Shown one piece after another: positions 33,435-42,002 of a stretch of DNA of 64,000 bases. The translations under genes and the position numbers were made by a program. The notes beneath the pieces were generated by a model. That model saw nothing but the letters and a program-made list of their open reading frames with translations. It made no database searches and was not told the origin of the DNA. The stretch is from contig NZ_CP094516.1 in assembly GCF_029909975.1 (NCBI RefSeq), forward strand, positions 8,410,501-8,474,500. The letters run 5' to 3'. Every line of letters begins with the position of its first letter. Within the stretch, counting starts at the first letter, position 1. This DNA comes from Bradyrhizobium sp. ISRA430. GTDB taxonomy: Bacteria; Pseudomonadota; Alphaproteobacteria; Rhizobiales; Xanthobacteraceae.

Positions 33435-33598
33435 GATTGTCCTCCGTTGACATCCGTGATGATTTCTAGATTTGACGTATCGCGAGGCTCGGCCGCCTGG
33501 TTTCGGGCAGCGGAGTCGATCCACCGCTCGCTGCAGAATCTCGGCGCGGGCGAGAAAATAAGATGCGTTTCGGATGGGGGCGGCCAAACAGCAGACAT
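33431..33598 (-). CDS. 55-residue ORF between leader A and superoxide dismutase
   Basis: The ATG at 33598 stands at the same place relative to leader A as the ABC ATPase ATG (36845) does to leader B. The frame MSAVWPPPSETHLIFSPAPR... runs 55 codons and its TGA overlaps the SOD ATG (ATGA). No domain is visible. It may be a real small protein, or a leader peptide whose translation exposes or couples the SOD start. The conserved leader and the exact overlap argue against chance. Confidence 0.6.
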   Translation of the reverse strand: MSAVWPPPSETHLIFSPAPRFCSERWIDSAARNQAAEPRDTSNLEIITDVNGGQS

Positions 33599-33674
33599 GC
33601 AGCGTCCTTCCTTCTCGGAAAACAGGACGCGATTCTTGGGCATGTCGCCTCACGGGGAGATCGCTTCCCCGTCC
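33599..33674 (-). promoter_or_regulatory. structured 5' leader A (candidate cis-regulatory RNA)
   Basis: Read on the minus strand, three hairpins can form: P1 with GGGGA/TCCCC arms (33670-33654), P2 with GGC/GCC arms (33649-33639), and P3 with GCGTCC (33630-33625) pairing with GGACGC (33607-33602). The right arm of P3 overlaps the AAGGA ribosome site that lies just before the ATG at 33598. A close copy is at 36846-36914 ahead of an unrelated operon, with the P3 arms kept while loop sequence and length differ. This looks like a translation-controlling leader; the ligand or signal is unknown. Confidence 0.6.
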
Positions 33675-33823
33675 GCGCAGATAAAGCGCGACTGACGGAT
33701 TTGTCAACGCCGTCGAAGCTTGCTGGTTCCTCGGAGCCAGCACTTCATATTATGGGCGCGAACCTGCCTGAGACCTGCCTGCCCCGATGTCACCGATACC
33801 GCTCGACGAAGGAAGCCATCTAC
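33675..33823. other. upstream region of the SOD operon
   Basis: The 149 bases upstream of leader A hold no gene. The promoter for the leftward SOD-ChrA unit should lie here. I see no confident -35/-10 pair and no obvious terminator for the preceding unit. Confidence 0.4.
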
Positions 33824-33967
33824 TCAATCCTCGTCGTCATCGGCGGCACGTAGCCGACTGGTCTGCGTATTGACGGCAACCTTCGTGGCTTGGCCGTCCT
33901 TCGAACCGATCGCCTCGAATCCCAACAGCAGCAGGCCGCTGCCTGCCCATATCCATCTCCTGTCCAT
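33824..33967 (-). CDS. small hypothetical membrane-associated protein (47 aa)
   Basis: ATG at 33967 preceded by GAGGA gives 47 residues: MDRRWIWAGSGLLLLGFEAI is a short hydrophobic N-terminus, followed by a hydrophilic tail ending AADDDED. It could be a single-pass membrane protein or a signal-anchored peptide. It follows the secreted lectin-like gene by 40 bases on the same strand and is probably the last gene of the ABC-exporter operon. Unknown function. Confidence 0.5.
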   Translation of the reverse strand: MDRRWIWAGSGLLLLGFEAIGSKDGQATKVAVNTQTSRLRAADDDED

Positions 33968-34007
33968 TGCGCCTGTCCTCTTCTTTCGATCTTCCCTCCT
34001 GTTCCCT

Positions 34008-34736
34008 TCAATTACTGCCGGCGGATACCGTGTAGTCCGCGAAATACATGTGGCTGTCGGCCTTCGACCAGAGCCCGATCCGGCCCGAGACCGGTTGGGC
34101 CAGCGTGTGCTCCAGGTAGAGCTTGCCATCGAGATAGCCTTCCACCTTCGTGCCGTTCACGCGGACCTTGAGGTCGTGCCACTGCCGCGTCGCGGTCGGT
34201 GTGTTGCGCACCCATTTGACGGAAGAGCGCTTGCCCCTCTCGAACTTCCACAGCACGATATTGTTCTCCAGACAGTTCGCGCGAACTGTCAGGTAGTCTC
34301 CGTTTGCCTTGAGGTTGAACAGAATGCCGGCGCCCTGGTCGATGCGACCGGACAAGCCTTCAAAGCGCACCGAGATCTCGCCATTGGTGAAATTGTCGAC
34401 CTTCGGCGCAACCACGTACGGATAATAGGCATAGGCTTGCACGCGATCGAGGAATTCTGCATAGCGTTCCCCGTAGAGCGCGCGCGCCTTGTCGGCGATA
34501 CCTGCCGACGATTGCCCTTCCTTCCACTGGCGGCCATCGACGGTTAGCACCTTCTTGCCGCCGTCCTCCTCGATCCTCCAGAAGCCCACCATCGGCACCA
34601 GTGATTTTGGCTCCCCGCCGACGGTTTCATTCGAGAGGTCAATTTTGATTGGTTCCGCGGCCAAGCCTGGCAGCGCCAGCGCCGCACAACCGATTGCCGA
34701 GAAAATGACCACTCCGATTTTCTTGCTGACACTCAT
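34008..34736 (-). CDS. secreted concanavalin/LamG-like domain protein
   Basis: ATG at 34736 overlaps the TGA of the ABC permease (ATGA) and has AGGAG upstream; 242 residues. Residues 1-26 are a signal peptide (KKIGVVIFSAIGCAALALPG). The mature protein has features of a beta-jellyroll of the DUF1080/LamG type: VDNFTNGEISVRFEGLSGR, GILFNLKANGDYLTVRAN, QWHDLKVRVNGTKVEGYLDG and GRIGLWSKADSHMYFADYTV. Such domains bind or cleave glycans; no catalytic residues are evident. Coupling to the exporter suggests a functional link at the cell surface. Confidence 0.75.
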   Translation of the reverse strand: MSVSKKIGVVIFSAIGCAALALPGLAAEPIKIDLSNETVGGEPKSLVPMVGFWRIEEDGGKKVLTVDGRQWKEGQSSAGIADKARALYGERYAEFLDRVQAYAYYPYVVAPKVDNFTNGEISVRFEGLSGRIDQGAGILFNLKANGDYLTVRANCLENNIVLWKFERGKRSSVKWVRNTPTATRQWHDLKVRVNGTKVEGYLDGKLYLEHTLAQPVSGRIGLWSKADSHMYFADYTVSAGSN

Positions 34737-36112
34737 CGCTTTACTCCTTGATGATGAACGAGCGAGCCTTTGTCCGGCGGGAGCCGGCGAATGTGTCGCC
34801 AGGCGAACACGATCAGGAGCGGCAATCCGCCGAAGAACCACGGCAGCGTCGCGTCCGCGCTAACGGCCAAGGGATAACCAGGGTACTCTTCGCCGACGCC
34901 AGGCGCCGGTGGCTGCGCGCCCGCGAGCGCATATAGCAGCGGCAGTATCTCCCGCGGGCTGGTGGAGCGGCTTACGTCGGTTCGATCACCGTAGACATAC
35001 TCAATCTGGCCATAGGCGTCCGATGGTCTCGTAACGTTCGACCGCTCGCTCGCGAGAACGACGGTGACGTCGGGCATGACGCGCTCGAGCTTCGCCAGAA
35101 CGTTCCGCCGAAGATCGATATAGCGGGGGTCCTCAGCGGCGAGATTGACCCTGATGATCAAGGGACGCCGAAGCGTCGCGAGCAAGCGTTCATCTGCGCG
35201 CGAGAAGGAGTTGCGACGATCCTCGCTGAGATCCACGGACGCCCTTATCTGAGCTGCGCCGGCGAGCGCAACGACAACGACAAGCACACAAGATACAGAA
35301 CGGATGATTTTCGTTCGCACCGGTGTTCCAGGAGGGAGCCAGACAACTGTCAGCGCAGTAAGCCCGCCAATGACGGCCGCCACGCCAAGCACGAGGCCGG
35401 CCGAGAGGAGCCCCTGTTCGAACGGACGCAGCGTCTGGGTTAGCGACATCTGCGCAAGCCAAGCCGACAGGCCGGAGCGGCCCGCGAGCGTGAAGTCCAG
35501 CACCCATGATCCGATCGTGACGGCAAGGGCGATGATGGCGGCAGTGGCTGAATTGTCGGAGATGACCGCGGCGAGCAACCCGATGGCTCCGGCCAGCAGG
35601 CCATAGAGCAAATGGCCGAACAACAGATTCAGCGTCTCCGGCACGGCCAGATGACCGCCCAATACGGCCCAGACGGCCAGCGCGGAGAGCACAGGAATGC
35701 TGACCATAAGCCAGGCTGCCAGCACGGCGCAAAATTTCGCGGCGATCAGCGTCGAGGGGCGGTACGGCAATTGGACCAGCAGGCGCAATGCGCCACTTTC
35801 CTTCTCCTGGCCCAGCACCCGGATCGCCACGAAGGGAAACAACAACGTCACGGCCACATAGAATGAGCCGAATGTCGGAACCAGGATTCCGTCGAGCGGT
35901 GATAGGCTCCTCGCCAAAACTGGCGACTGCAGGGCCGCCGCACTTGACTCGCTATAGAGCGAGACTGCCTGGACGAAGCTGTACCCAACGAGCGGACAGA
36001 CCAGCAGCAACATCGTCCAAAGTGCTCGCCCGGCCGTGACCTCGCGGAGCTCCTTTGCGAGCAGCGGGACGATCGGTGCGGTCGATCGTGCGTATGCCTC
36101 ACGTGAGCGCAA
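34733..36112 (-). CDS. ABC-2 type transporter permease
   Basis: A TTG at 36112, with GGAGG eight to nine bases upstream and overlapping the ATPase gene by 14 bases, gives 459 residues. There are about six or seven hydrophobic segments: ALWTMLLLVCPLVGYSFVQ near the N-terminus, a large loop, then YVAVTLLFPFVAIRVLGQEKESGALRLL (the ABC-2 hallmark region after helix 2), further helices, a long periplasmic domain (about 300-430) and a final helix near LPWFFGGLPLLIVFAW. It resembles permeases of NosDFY/Gld-type exporters. The substrate is unknown; it is paired with the upstream ATPase. Confidence 0.8.
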   Translation of the reverse strand: MRSREAYARSTAPIVPLLAKELREVTAGRALWTMLLLVCPLVGYSFVQAVSLYSESSAAALQSPVLARSLSPLDGILVPTFGSFYVAVTLLFPFVAIRVLGQEKESGALRLLVQLPYRPSTLIAAKFCAVLAAWLMVSIPVLSALAVWAVLGGHLAVPETLNLLFGHLLYGLLAGAIGLLAAVISDNSATAAIIALAVTIGSWVLDFTLAGRSGLSAWLAQMSLTQTLRPFEQGLLSAGLVLGVAAVIGGLTALTVVWLPPGTPVRTKIIRSVSCVLVVVVALAGAAQIRASVDLSEDRRNSFSRADERLLATLRRPLIIRVNLAAEDPRYIDLRRNVLAKLERVMPDVTVVLASERSNVTRPSDAYGQIEYVYGDRTDVSRSTSPREILPLLYALAGAQPPAPGVGEEYPGYPLAVSADATLPWFFGGLPLLIVFAWRHIRRLPPDKGSLVHHQGVKR

Positions 36113-36845
36113 GAAAGATATCCTCCAGCGAGCCGTTCGGCAGTCTCGTTTGCGCGCGCAGCTCAGCGAGTCCTCCGGACCCGCGCACCTGCCCTGCCGA
36201 GAGCAGGATGAAGCGGTCACAGACCCGTTCAGCGTCCTGCAATTGGTGAATTGAGAGGATCAGCGTGCGTCCGCGCGCCGTCTGTCGACGCAGTACGCCC
36301 ATGACATCGCGCGTCTGCCGCAGATCAAATCCGTCAAATGGTTCGTCCATCAGCAACAGCTCATGCGGCGCAAGCAGTCCGATGGTCAGCATCAGGCGGC
36401 GGGCATAGCCTTTTGACAGCGCGTGCACGCGCTTTCGAAGCACCGGTTGCAATCCGAGCGCTTCGATGGTCGATTTGATATCTGCGTCTGAGCGTCGAAA
36501 GACGTCGCCGACAAACGAGACGACCTGCAGTGCCGATTGGTCTTGGTATGGACGGACGCCATCAGGCAGGTAGAACAGGACGTCGCGCCGACGGCCTGCG
36601 TGCAACGGCTCTCCGTGCCAAAAAACGTTGCCCGAATTCACCGGTAGAAGTCCGGCAATGGATTCCAGGAGCGTCGTCTTGCCGGCGCCATTTGGACCGA
36701 TAATGCCGAGGACTTCGCCGGCGACGGCAGAAAACGTCACGCCGTCGATGGCGGTGCCGTCGCTTCCATAGCGCTTGGTCAGATTTCTTACGCCCAGCAG
36801 AGGCGGCGAACGATCTGGCGAAGACCTGTCGTCGACGGTTGACAT
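36099..36845 (-). CDS. ABC transporter ATP-binding protein
   Basis: The 248-residue ATPase has IIGPNGAGKTTLLESIAG (Walker A), the signature-like ALSKGYARRLMLTIGLL (SKGYARR in place of LSGGQ, as in many ABC-2 exporters), LLLMDEPFDGFD (Walker B) and LSIHQLQDAERVCDRF (switch His). It energises the ABC-2 permease next to it. The ATG at 36845 follows directly after leader B, whose third hairpin overlaps the ribosome site. Confidence 0.9.
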   Translation of the reverse strand: MSTVDDRSSPDRSPPLLGVRNLTKRYGSDGTAIDGVTFSAVAGEVLGIIGPNGAGKTTLLESIAGLLPVNSGNVFWHGEPLHAGRRRDVLFYLPDGVRPYQDQSALQVVSFVGDVFRRSDADIKSTIEALGLQPVLRKRVHALSKGYARRLMLTIGLLAPHELLLMDEPFDGFDLRQTRDVMGVLRRQTARGRTLILSIHQLQDAERVCDRFILLSAGQVRGSGGLAELRAQTRLPNGSLEDIFLALT

Positions 36846-36914
36846 GCTGCGTCCTTCTCAGAAATCCGGACGCGATGCTTGGGCATGTCGCCTCATGGGG
36901 AGATCGCCATCCCC
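36846..36914 (-). promoter_or_regulatory. structured 5' leader B (second copy of the candidate RNA)
   Basis: On the minus strand: P1 GGGGAT/ATCTCCCC region (36914-36897), P2 GGC/GCC (36892-36881), P3 GCGTCC (36873-36868) pairing with GGACGC (36854-36849), then the ATPase ATG three bases on. The AAGGA ribosome site overlaps the right arm of P3. Identity with leader A is very high through P1-P2 and the P3 stem; the P3 loop is shorter. The first stem recalls the start of the fluoride riboswitch, but the other conserved blocks of that class are missing. Confidence 0.6.
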
Positions 36915-37106
36915 AGGCCCACGACTCTGCCAAAGCGGGCCTGCTTGTCAATTGGGAACCAGCGAGGAGCGAGGTCCCGAACTTCGCCGGCTATTCACTT
37001 CAGATTGATCAAGCCCTGGACGGCACGCAGTGCCGCGCAGACGGAACGACCTACGGTCAAATCTTGGTTCGGAGAGAGGGGCCCGGTCCAGAGGCGGAAC
37101 GCCTCG

Positions 37107-38369
37107 TTATCCTGCGTTGGCTGGCGCGTGTGCCGGCCACAGATCCTCACGCCAGCGGATCGCGATCGCCAGCATCGCGATAATCCCCGAGACCGCATAG
37201 AGCGATCCCATCGCGGAATAGCCGATCATGTCGATCAAGCTACCGGCGGCGAGCAACCCGAGCGGCAGGCCGTAGATCACCATCATGCGTACCCCCATGA
37301 CACGGCCGCGCAGATGCGCGCTCGCGGTGCGCATCAGGATCACGGCGGCCGCAATCATCGACATGCTCTGGGCAATGCCGGCGAGCACGAGGCAAGCCAT
37401 GGCCACCGGCATGGTCCTGAGTTCGACGAACACCAGCAGCATCGCGTACCACGCCAGTGTCGCGCCGATCAGAAGCCGGGCGATGCGCAGGCCGCTCACC
37501 AGGCTGAGGGTGATCGAACCGGTCAGCGAGCCCATGGCGAAGCTCGCCGACAGGTAGCCGAGGCCGGTCTGGTCGGTGTGAAAGATGTCGCGCGCGACAT
37601 AGGGCAGCAAGCCGTTCGTCAGTGGAAATGCGGTGAGATTGGCCAGGAACGCAACGCAAAGCGCTGCGCGCATCCCCGGGCCATTCCAGGCGTAGACGAT
37701 GCCTTCCTTCAGGTCACCCAGCAATCTCGGGATAGCGCGGTCGTTCGCTGGGAGATGACTCGCGACAACCGACTTTTTCGGCCGGGTCAGGCAGAGCATC
37801 AGAATCGCGGCGACAAAATAGAAGCCGGCGATCGCTACGTACACGAGGCCAATACCGAGCGCAGCGAACAGTCCGGCGCCCGTCAACGCTCCGGCGATGC
37901 GCGCGCTATCCTGCGTCGTGCGTGCGAAGCTGATGGCGCCGACTAGCTGCTCGGCCGGCATGATGTCGGCGAGCAGCGCGCCACGAACGCCGAGATCCGA
38001 GGGGCGGATCAGGCCCATGACCGCGACGATGATCATGACATTGAGCGGTGCCAGATGGCCGGTGAGAGCGAGCGCCATGATGGTCGACGACAGCACCGTA
38101 TAGGCAAGGCGCATTGCGACCAGAAGATCGCGGTGACCCATGCGGTCTCCGATCATGCCGAACACCGGCGCAACCAGCGTTCCGACATATTGCAACGAGG
38201 CAAGGACGGTGAGCAGCAGCACCGAGCCGGTCTCGACCATGATGTACCAGCCAAGCACCAGCGTTTCGACCTCGAACGCCCAGGAGGTGAGCAGATCGGA
38301 TGGCCATTGGAAGCGGTAGTTGCGGATGCGAAATGGCGCGAGTGCGGAAGGTCGTGTGGCTGTGCTCAA
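37107..38369 (-). CDS. MFS transporter (enterobactin-exporter-like / MFS_3 type)
   Basis: The frame is open further upstream, but the conserved N-terminus starts about MSTATRPSALAPFRIRNYRF, so I take the TTG at 38369 (420 residues). No good ribosome site is visible, so the start is uncertain. Twelve hydrophobic segments are present; FGMIGDRMGHRDLLVAMRLAY is the helix 2-3 loop motif, and RTTQDSARIAGALTGAGLFA and SMSMIAAAVILMRTASAHLRGRVMG are typical of EntS-like MFS exporters. Substrate unknown. It lies downstream of nothing obvious and faces the adenylate-cyclase gene across a divergent gap. Confidence 0.75.
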   Translation of the reverse strand: MSTATRPSALAPFRIRNYRFQWPSDLLTSWAFEVETLVLGWYIMVETGSVLLLTVLASLQYVGTLVAPVFGMIGDRMGHRDLLVAMRLAYTVLSSTIMALALTGHLAPLNVMIIVAVMGLIRPSDLGVRGALLADIMPAEQLVGAISFARTTQDSARIAGALTGAGLFAALGIGLVYVAIAGFYFVAAILMLCLTRPKKSVVASHLPANDRAIPRLLGDLKEGIVYAWNGPGMRAALCVAFLANLTAFPLTNGLLPYVARDIFHTDQTGLGYLSASFAMGSLTGSITLSLVSGLRIARLLIGATLAWYAMLLVFVELRTMPVAMACLVLAGIAQSMSMIAAAVILMRTASAHLRGRVMGVRMMVIYGLPLGLLAAGSLIDMIGYSAMGSLYAVSGIIAMLAIAIRWREDLWPAHAPANAG

Positions 38370-38620
38370 GATGCGGTGACGGGTTTCACGGCGATTCCCT
38401 GTCCTTCTTATTTGTTCTTCTGTTTGGCAGGGTAGTACCGACGATGCCCGTGTCAATTGGCGCTACTGTATGCCGCCATGCTTGCCGACAAATCGCGATG
38501 CACCATGCGTCGCGTCTCCAACCGCCGCTTGCTCTTCCGGCGCGCCGAGCCCATTCTGGCTCGTATCACTCGGCCCATTCGGCAGGGCCCGGCGGATCGC
38601 GCCATCGCGGCTTCCGCGAG

Positions 38621-38684
38621 GTCTTGGGCTATGGGTCTTGGGTTATGAAAGGTCTTGGGCCAGGAAAGGTCTTGGGCCATGAAG
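38621..38684 (+). repeat. tandem 17-bp repeats spanning the adenylate-cyclase start
   Basis: Four copies of GGTCTTGGGYYA(T/G)GAAA follow each other (38621, 38635, 38652, 38669); the first is 14 bp, the others 16-17 bp. The last copy contains the ATG at 38679. Copy-number changes would alter the spacing upstream of the start or offer alternative ATGs (one in the first, one in the second repeat). Confidence 0.75.
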
Positions 38685-41600
38685 TGCTCGGGTTGCGGTT
38701 TCGAGGTTCAGAGCGGCTTTGCCTTCTGCCCGAAGTGCGGCACGAAGCAACCGAACGCGTGCCCTGGCTGCGGCTTTCCATGCGCACCGGATTTCGCCTA
38801 TTGCCCGAAATGCGGCGCGCTCGTCTCTGGGGCCCCCACAGGCGGCGGGCAGGCATCGGTGCAGACGAGCCCGTTGACACTCCCGATCAGGTCCTCCTCG
38901 CCATCGCTCGCGCCGACGGCCGAGCAGTCGGACAAAATCGATAGCGAGGCGAACCGCCGCACCATTACCGTGTTGTTTGCCGACCTCAGCGGCTTCACTG
39001 CAATGAGCGAGCGGCTCGATCCCGAGATCATGCAGACGCTTCAGAACGAATTGTTCGAGGAGCTGACGGCCGCGGTGCAGAGTTTCGGCGGCTTCGTCGA
39101 CAAATTCATCGGCGATGCGCTGCTTGCGCTTTTTGGCGCGCCCGCCGCGCACGAGGACGACCCCGAGCGTGCGGTCCGCGCTGCCCTCGACATGATCGGC
39201 CGGACGGCGCGTCTCAGCGACCGCGCGAAGGCGTATGCCGGTTCACCGCTGCTGCTCCATGTCGGCATCAACACCGGGCATGTCGTTGCGGGTGGGCTGG
39301 GCGTGGGTGTTGCGAAATCCTATTCGGTGACCGGCGACACCGTGAATACCGCCCAGCGACTGCAATCGATGGCGTCTCCGGGCGAGGTGCTGGTCGGGCC
39401 GTTGACGCACCGTCTGACGCGGCATGCGTTCTCCTATGAATCGCTTGGCGAGGTCTCGCTTAAGGGCAAGATGGGCAGCGTCCTGGTCCACCGCCTGAAG
39501 GGGCCGCTCGAGGTGCCGCGTGCGGCACGAGGTCTCGACACGCTCGGCCTCGATGCGCCGCTGATCGGGCGGGACGGCGAGCTGGCGCGCATGATCGGCA
39601 GCCTTGATCTCGCATGCGGCGGCGCGGCTCAACTGGTGCGGCTGGTCGGCGAAGCCGGCATCGGAAAAACGCGGCTGGTGAGCGAATTCGTCGCCCGCAT
39701 CCGCGACGAGGATCGTTTCGCAGGCGTGGCGATCCGGCAGGCGATCTGCTCGCCGCTCGGCGAACAATCCTACGGCACACTCGCCGCCGTGCTGCGCAGC
39801 GCCTATGGCATCGCACAGAAGGCCGGTGCGGCAGAGGCCGAGGCGAAGGTCGCAGAAGCGCTGTCGGAGCTTGGCCTTGCGGCTGAAGAGGCCGATCGCC
39901 TGATGCCCCTCTATTTGCACGTTCTTGGCCTCGGTGATCCCAACGCCTTGCTCAGGCATGTCGAGCCCGAACAGCTCCGCCGGCAGATCTTCTTCGCGAT
40001 TCGCACCGTCTTCGAACGTCGCCTCGCCTTGTCTCCGCTTCTGATCATTGTCGAGGATCTGCATTGGGCCGATGCTGTGTCCCTCGAAGCGTTGCGGTTC
40101 CTGATGGACCGGCTGGAGCGGACGCGGCTGATGCTGCTCTTTACGCATCGGCCCATGCTGGAGCTGGATCAGTTCGGTTCGAGCAGGATCAGTCACACGA
40201 CCCTTCGGCTGCCTCCGCTTGGCGATGCTGACGGACAAAGGCTGCTCGCGGCCTATTTCAGTCACGGCTGGCATGAACCGCTGGCAAATCTGTTCAGTCG
40301 GATCCTCGAACGTGCGAGCGGCAATCCGCTTTTCCTCGAGGAGATCATACGCGGCCTCATCGAGGCCGGCGCCCTGGAGCGCGACGGCGCGCAGTGGCGG
40401 ATGAAGTCGGACGAAACCGCAACCGATATTCCGGCAAGCATTCAGGCCTTGTTGCTGGCGCGCCTGGATCGGTTGCCACATCAGGTGCGCCACTTGGCTC
40501 AGGAGGCCGCGGTGATAGGCCCGCGCTTTGATGCTGCTGTTCTCGGCGCGGCGGCAACCGAGCCGGCAAGGGTCGAAGCAGGGCTCGAACTTCTGTGCGA
40601 CGCCGAGATCATCGAGGAGGTCGCAGGCTCGAATTCGATTTCGCTGCGGGCCTACCGTTTCACGCAAACCATGCTTCAGGACGTGATCTATCAAAACTTG
40701 CTCCTGCAGCGCCGGATCGAGCTCCATGGACGGATTGGTGCCGCGCTGGAGCGGCTCTATGGCAACGCGCCCGAGCGGCTCGAGGATCTCATCCTGCTCG
40801 GACACCACTTCAGCCTGAGCGCGAGCAAGCCGAAAGGCGCGCACTATCTGCGCGCGGCCGGCGATCGCGCACGCGCGAGCTATGCCAACGACGATGCCAT
40901 CCGCTTCTACCAGCAGTCTCTCGCCGTGCTGTTGACCGGCGGCGAACGGGATCCGGAGCGGTTGGTCTTGTACGAGCGGATCGCGGACCTCTGCCGTGTG
41001 GCAGGTCGCCGAAGCACGGCCGAGGAGCACTACCAAAGCGCGCTGGAGGGGCACCGCGCGGTGGCGGACCGCATCGGCGAAGCGCGAATTCTTCGCAAAC
41101 TCGGCGGATTGTTGTGGGACGCCGGCAAGCGCATCAGGGCAGAGACGCACTATGCGGATGCAGCCGAACGGCTTGGCGCGACCGACGCGCCGATCGAGTG
41201 GGCGCATCTCCTGCAGGAGCGCGGCCGTCTCGCGTTTCGCTTGGGCGATCACGTCGCTGCGGCGAAATGGGCAGACGAGGCGCTCGGCCACGCGCGGTCC
41301 GTGCCGGTGGACGCGGACGAGCAAACCGGGCTCGAGGCAGCGCGCGCGATTGCGGAGGCTCTCAACACCAAGGGGGTCGCGCTGGCGCGGCTTGGACGAC
41401 ACCAGGTGGCGGTGCGCGAGGTGGAGCAAAGTGTCGCAGCAGCCGAAGCCGCAGGCCTCCTCAACGTGGCGTGTCGCGGCTACACCAACCTTGGCGTGCT
41501 CTACACGATCATCGACCCGGCGCAAGCCGTGGAGGTTTGCCGGCGCGGACTCGACGTCGCGCATCGTATCGGCGATCTCGGCTTCCAGGCGCGCCTCCTT

Positions 41601-41981
41601 GCCAATTTTGCCGTCGCCTGTTGCACCTTCACGGACAGATGTACGGAGGAGGGAGTGCCTGCCGCCGAAAAGGCGATCGAGATCGACCGCGCGCTCGATC
41701 AGCGCGAGCATCTGCCGGTACCCCTGATCGTGCTCGGGCAGATCCATCAATGCCATTTCCGGCCGGACCTGGCCGCGCGCTGCTACAACGAAGCCATCGA
41801 GGTGGCGAGCGAGAGCGGCGAGCCGCAGCAGCTCTTTCCGTGCTATGATGGTCTTGCGACACTGAACCTTGATCGAGACAACATGCCCGAGGCCGAGCGG
41901 TATTTTGCGCTGGCCCATGATGTTTGCGCCCGGCACGGGCTCGATCCCGCAGGGCTGATCGTATTGCCGTTTCTTGACTAG
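38679..41981 (+). CDS. zinc-ribbon class III adenylate cyclase with AAA ATPase and TPR domains
   Basis: The 1100-residue protein (ATG 38679) has two double zinc ribbons at the N-terminus (MKCSGCG ... FCPKCG ... ACPGCG ... YCPKCG, residues 1-50), a class III cyclase domain (about 95-280; VLFADLSGFTAMSERLDPE and FIGDALLALFG carry the two metal-binding Asp), an AAA/STAND ATPase (LVGEAGIGKTRLVSEF Walker A near residue 330, LLIIVEDLHWAD Walker B near residue 460) and a C-terminal TPR-like helical half. This architecture is common in Bradyrhizobium. It probably makes cAMP in response to a signal sensed by the AAA/TPR part. It is followed after 21 bases by the peroxiredoxin-like gene. Confidence 0.9.
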   Translation: MKCSGCGFEVQSGFAFCPKCGTKQPNACPGCGFPCAPDFAYCPKCGALVSGAPTGGGQASVQTSPLTLPIRSSSPSLAPTAEQSDKIDSEANRRTITVLFADLSGFTAMSERLDPEIMQTLQNELFEELTAAVQSFGGFVDKFIGDALLALFGAPAAHEDDPERAVRAALDMIGRTARLSDRAKAYAGSPLLLHVGINTGHVVAGGLGVGVAKSYSVTGDTVNTAQRLQSMASPGEVLVGPLTHRLTRHAFSYESLGEVSLKGKMGSVLVHRLKGPLEVPRAARGLDTLGLDAPLIGRDGELARMIGSLDLACGGAAQLVRLVGEAGIGKTRLVSEFVARIRDEDRFAGVAIRQAICSPLGEQSYGTLAAVLRSAYGIAQKAGAAEAEAKVAEALSELGLAAEEADRLMPLYLHVLGLGDPNALLRHVEPEQLRRQIFFAIRTVFERRLALSPLLIIVEDLHWADAVSLEALRFLMDRLERTRLMLLFTHRPMLELDQFGSSRISHTTLRLPPLGDADGQRLLAAYFSHGWHEPLANLFSRILERASGNPLFLEEIIRGLIEAGALERDGAQWRMKSDETATDIPASIQALLLARLDRLPHQVRHLAQEAAVIGPRFDAAVLGAAATEPARVEAGLELLCDAEIIEEVAGSNSISLRAYRFTQTMLQDVIYQNLLLQRRIELHGRIGAALERLYGNAPERLEDLILLGHHFSLSASKPKGAHYLRAAGDRARASYANDDAIRFYQQSLAVLLTGGERDPERLVLYERIADLCRVAGRRSTAEEHYQSALEGHRAVADRIGEARILRKLGGLLWDAGKRIRAETHYADAAERLGATDAPIEWAHLLQERGRLAFRLGDHVAAAKWADEALGHARSVPVDADEQTGLEAARAIAEALNTKGVALARLGRHQVAVREVEQSVAAAEAAGLLNVACRGYTNLGVLYTIIDPAQAVEVCRRGLDVAHRIGDLGFQARLLANFAVACCTFTDRCTEEGVPAAEKAIEIDRALDQREHLPVPLIVLGQIHQCHFRPDLAARCYNEAIEVASESGEPQQLFPCYDGLATLNLDRDNMPEAERYFALAHDVCARHGLDPAGLIVLPFLD

Positions 41982-42002
41982 CCAATGTGAGGGAGTTCAA
42001 CC

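Noticed and set aside
33599..36914. Leaders A and B as fluoride (crcB) riboswitches
   Set aside because: Only the first stem (GGGGATGG-like) resembles that class; the conserved AACCGC and GCTGATG blocks are absent, and so are crcB or fluoride genes.
39243..41936. 897-codon minus-strand open frame
   Set aside because: Antisense shadow of the adenylate-cyclase gene caused by high GC content; no recognisable protein.
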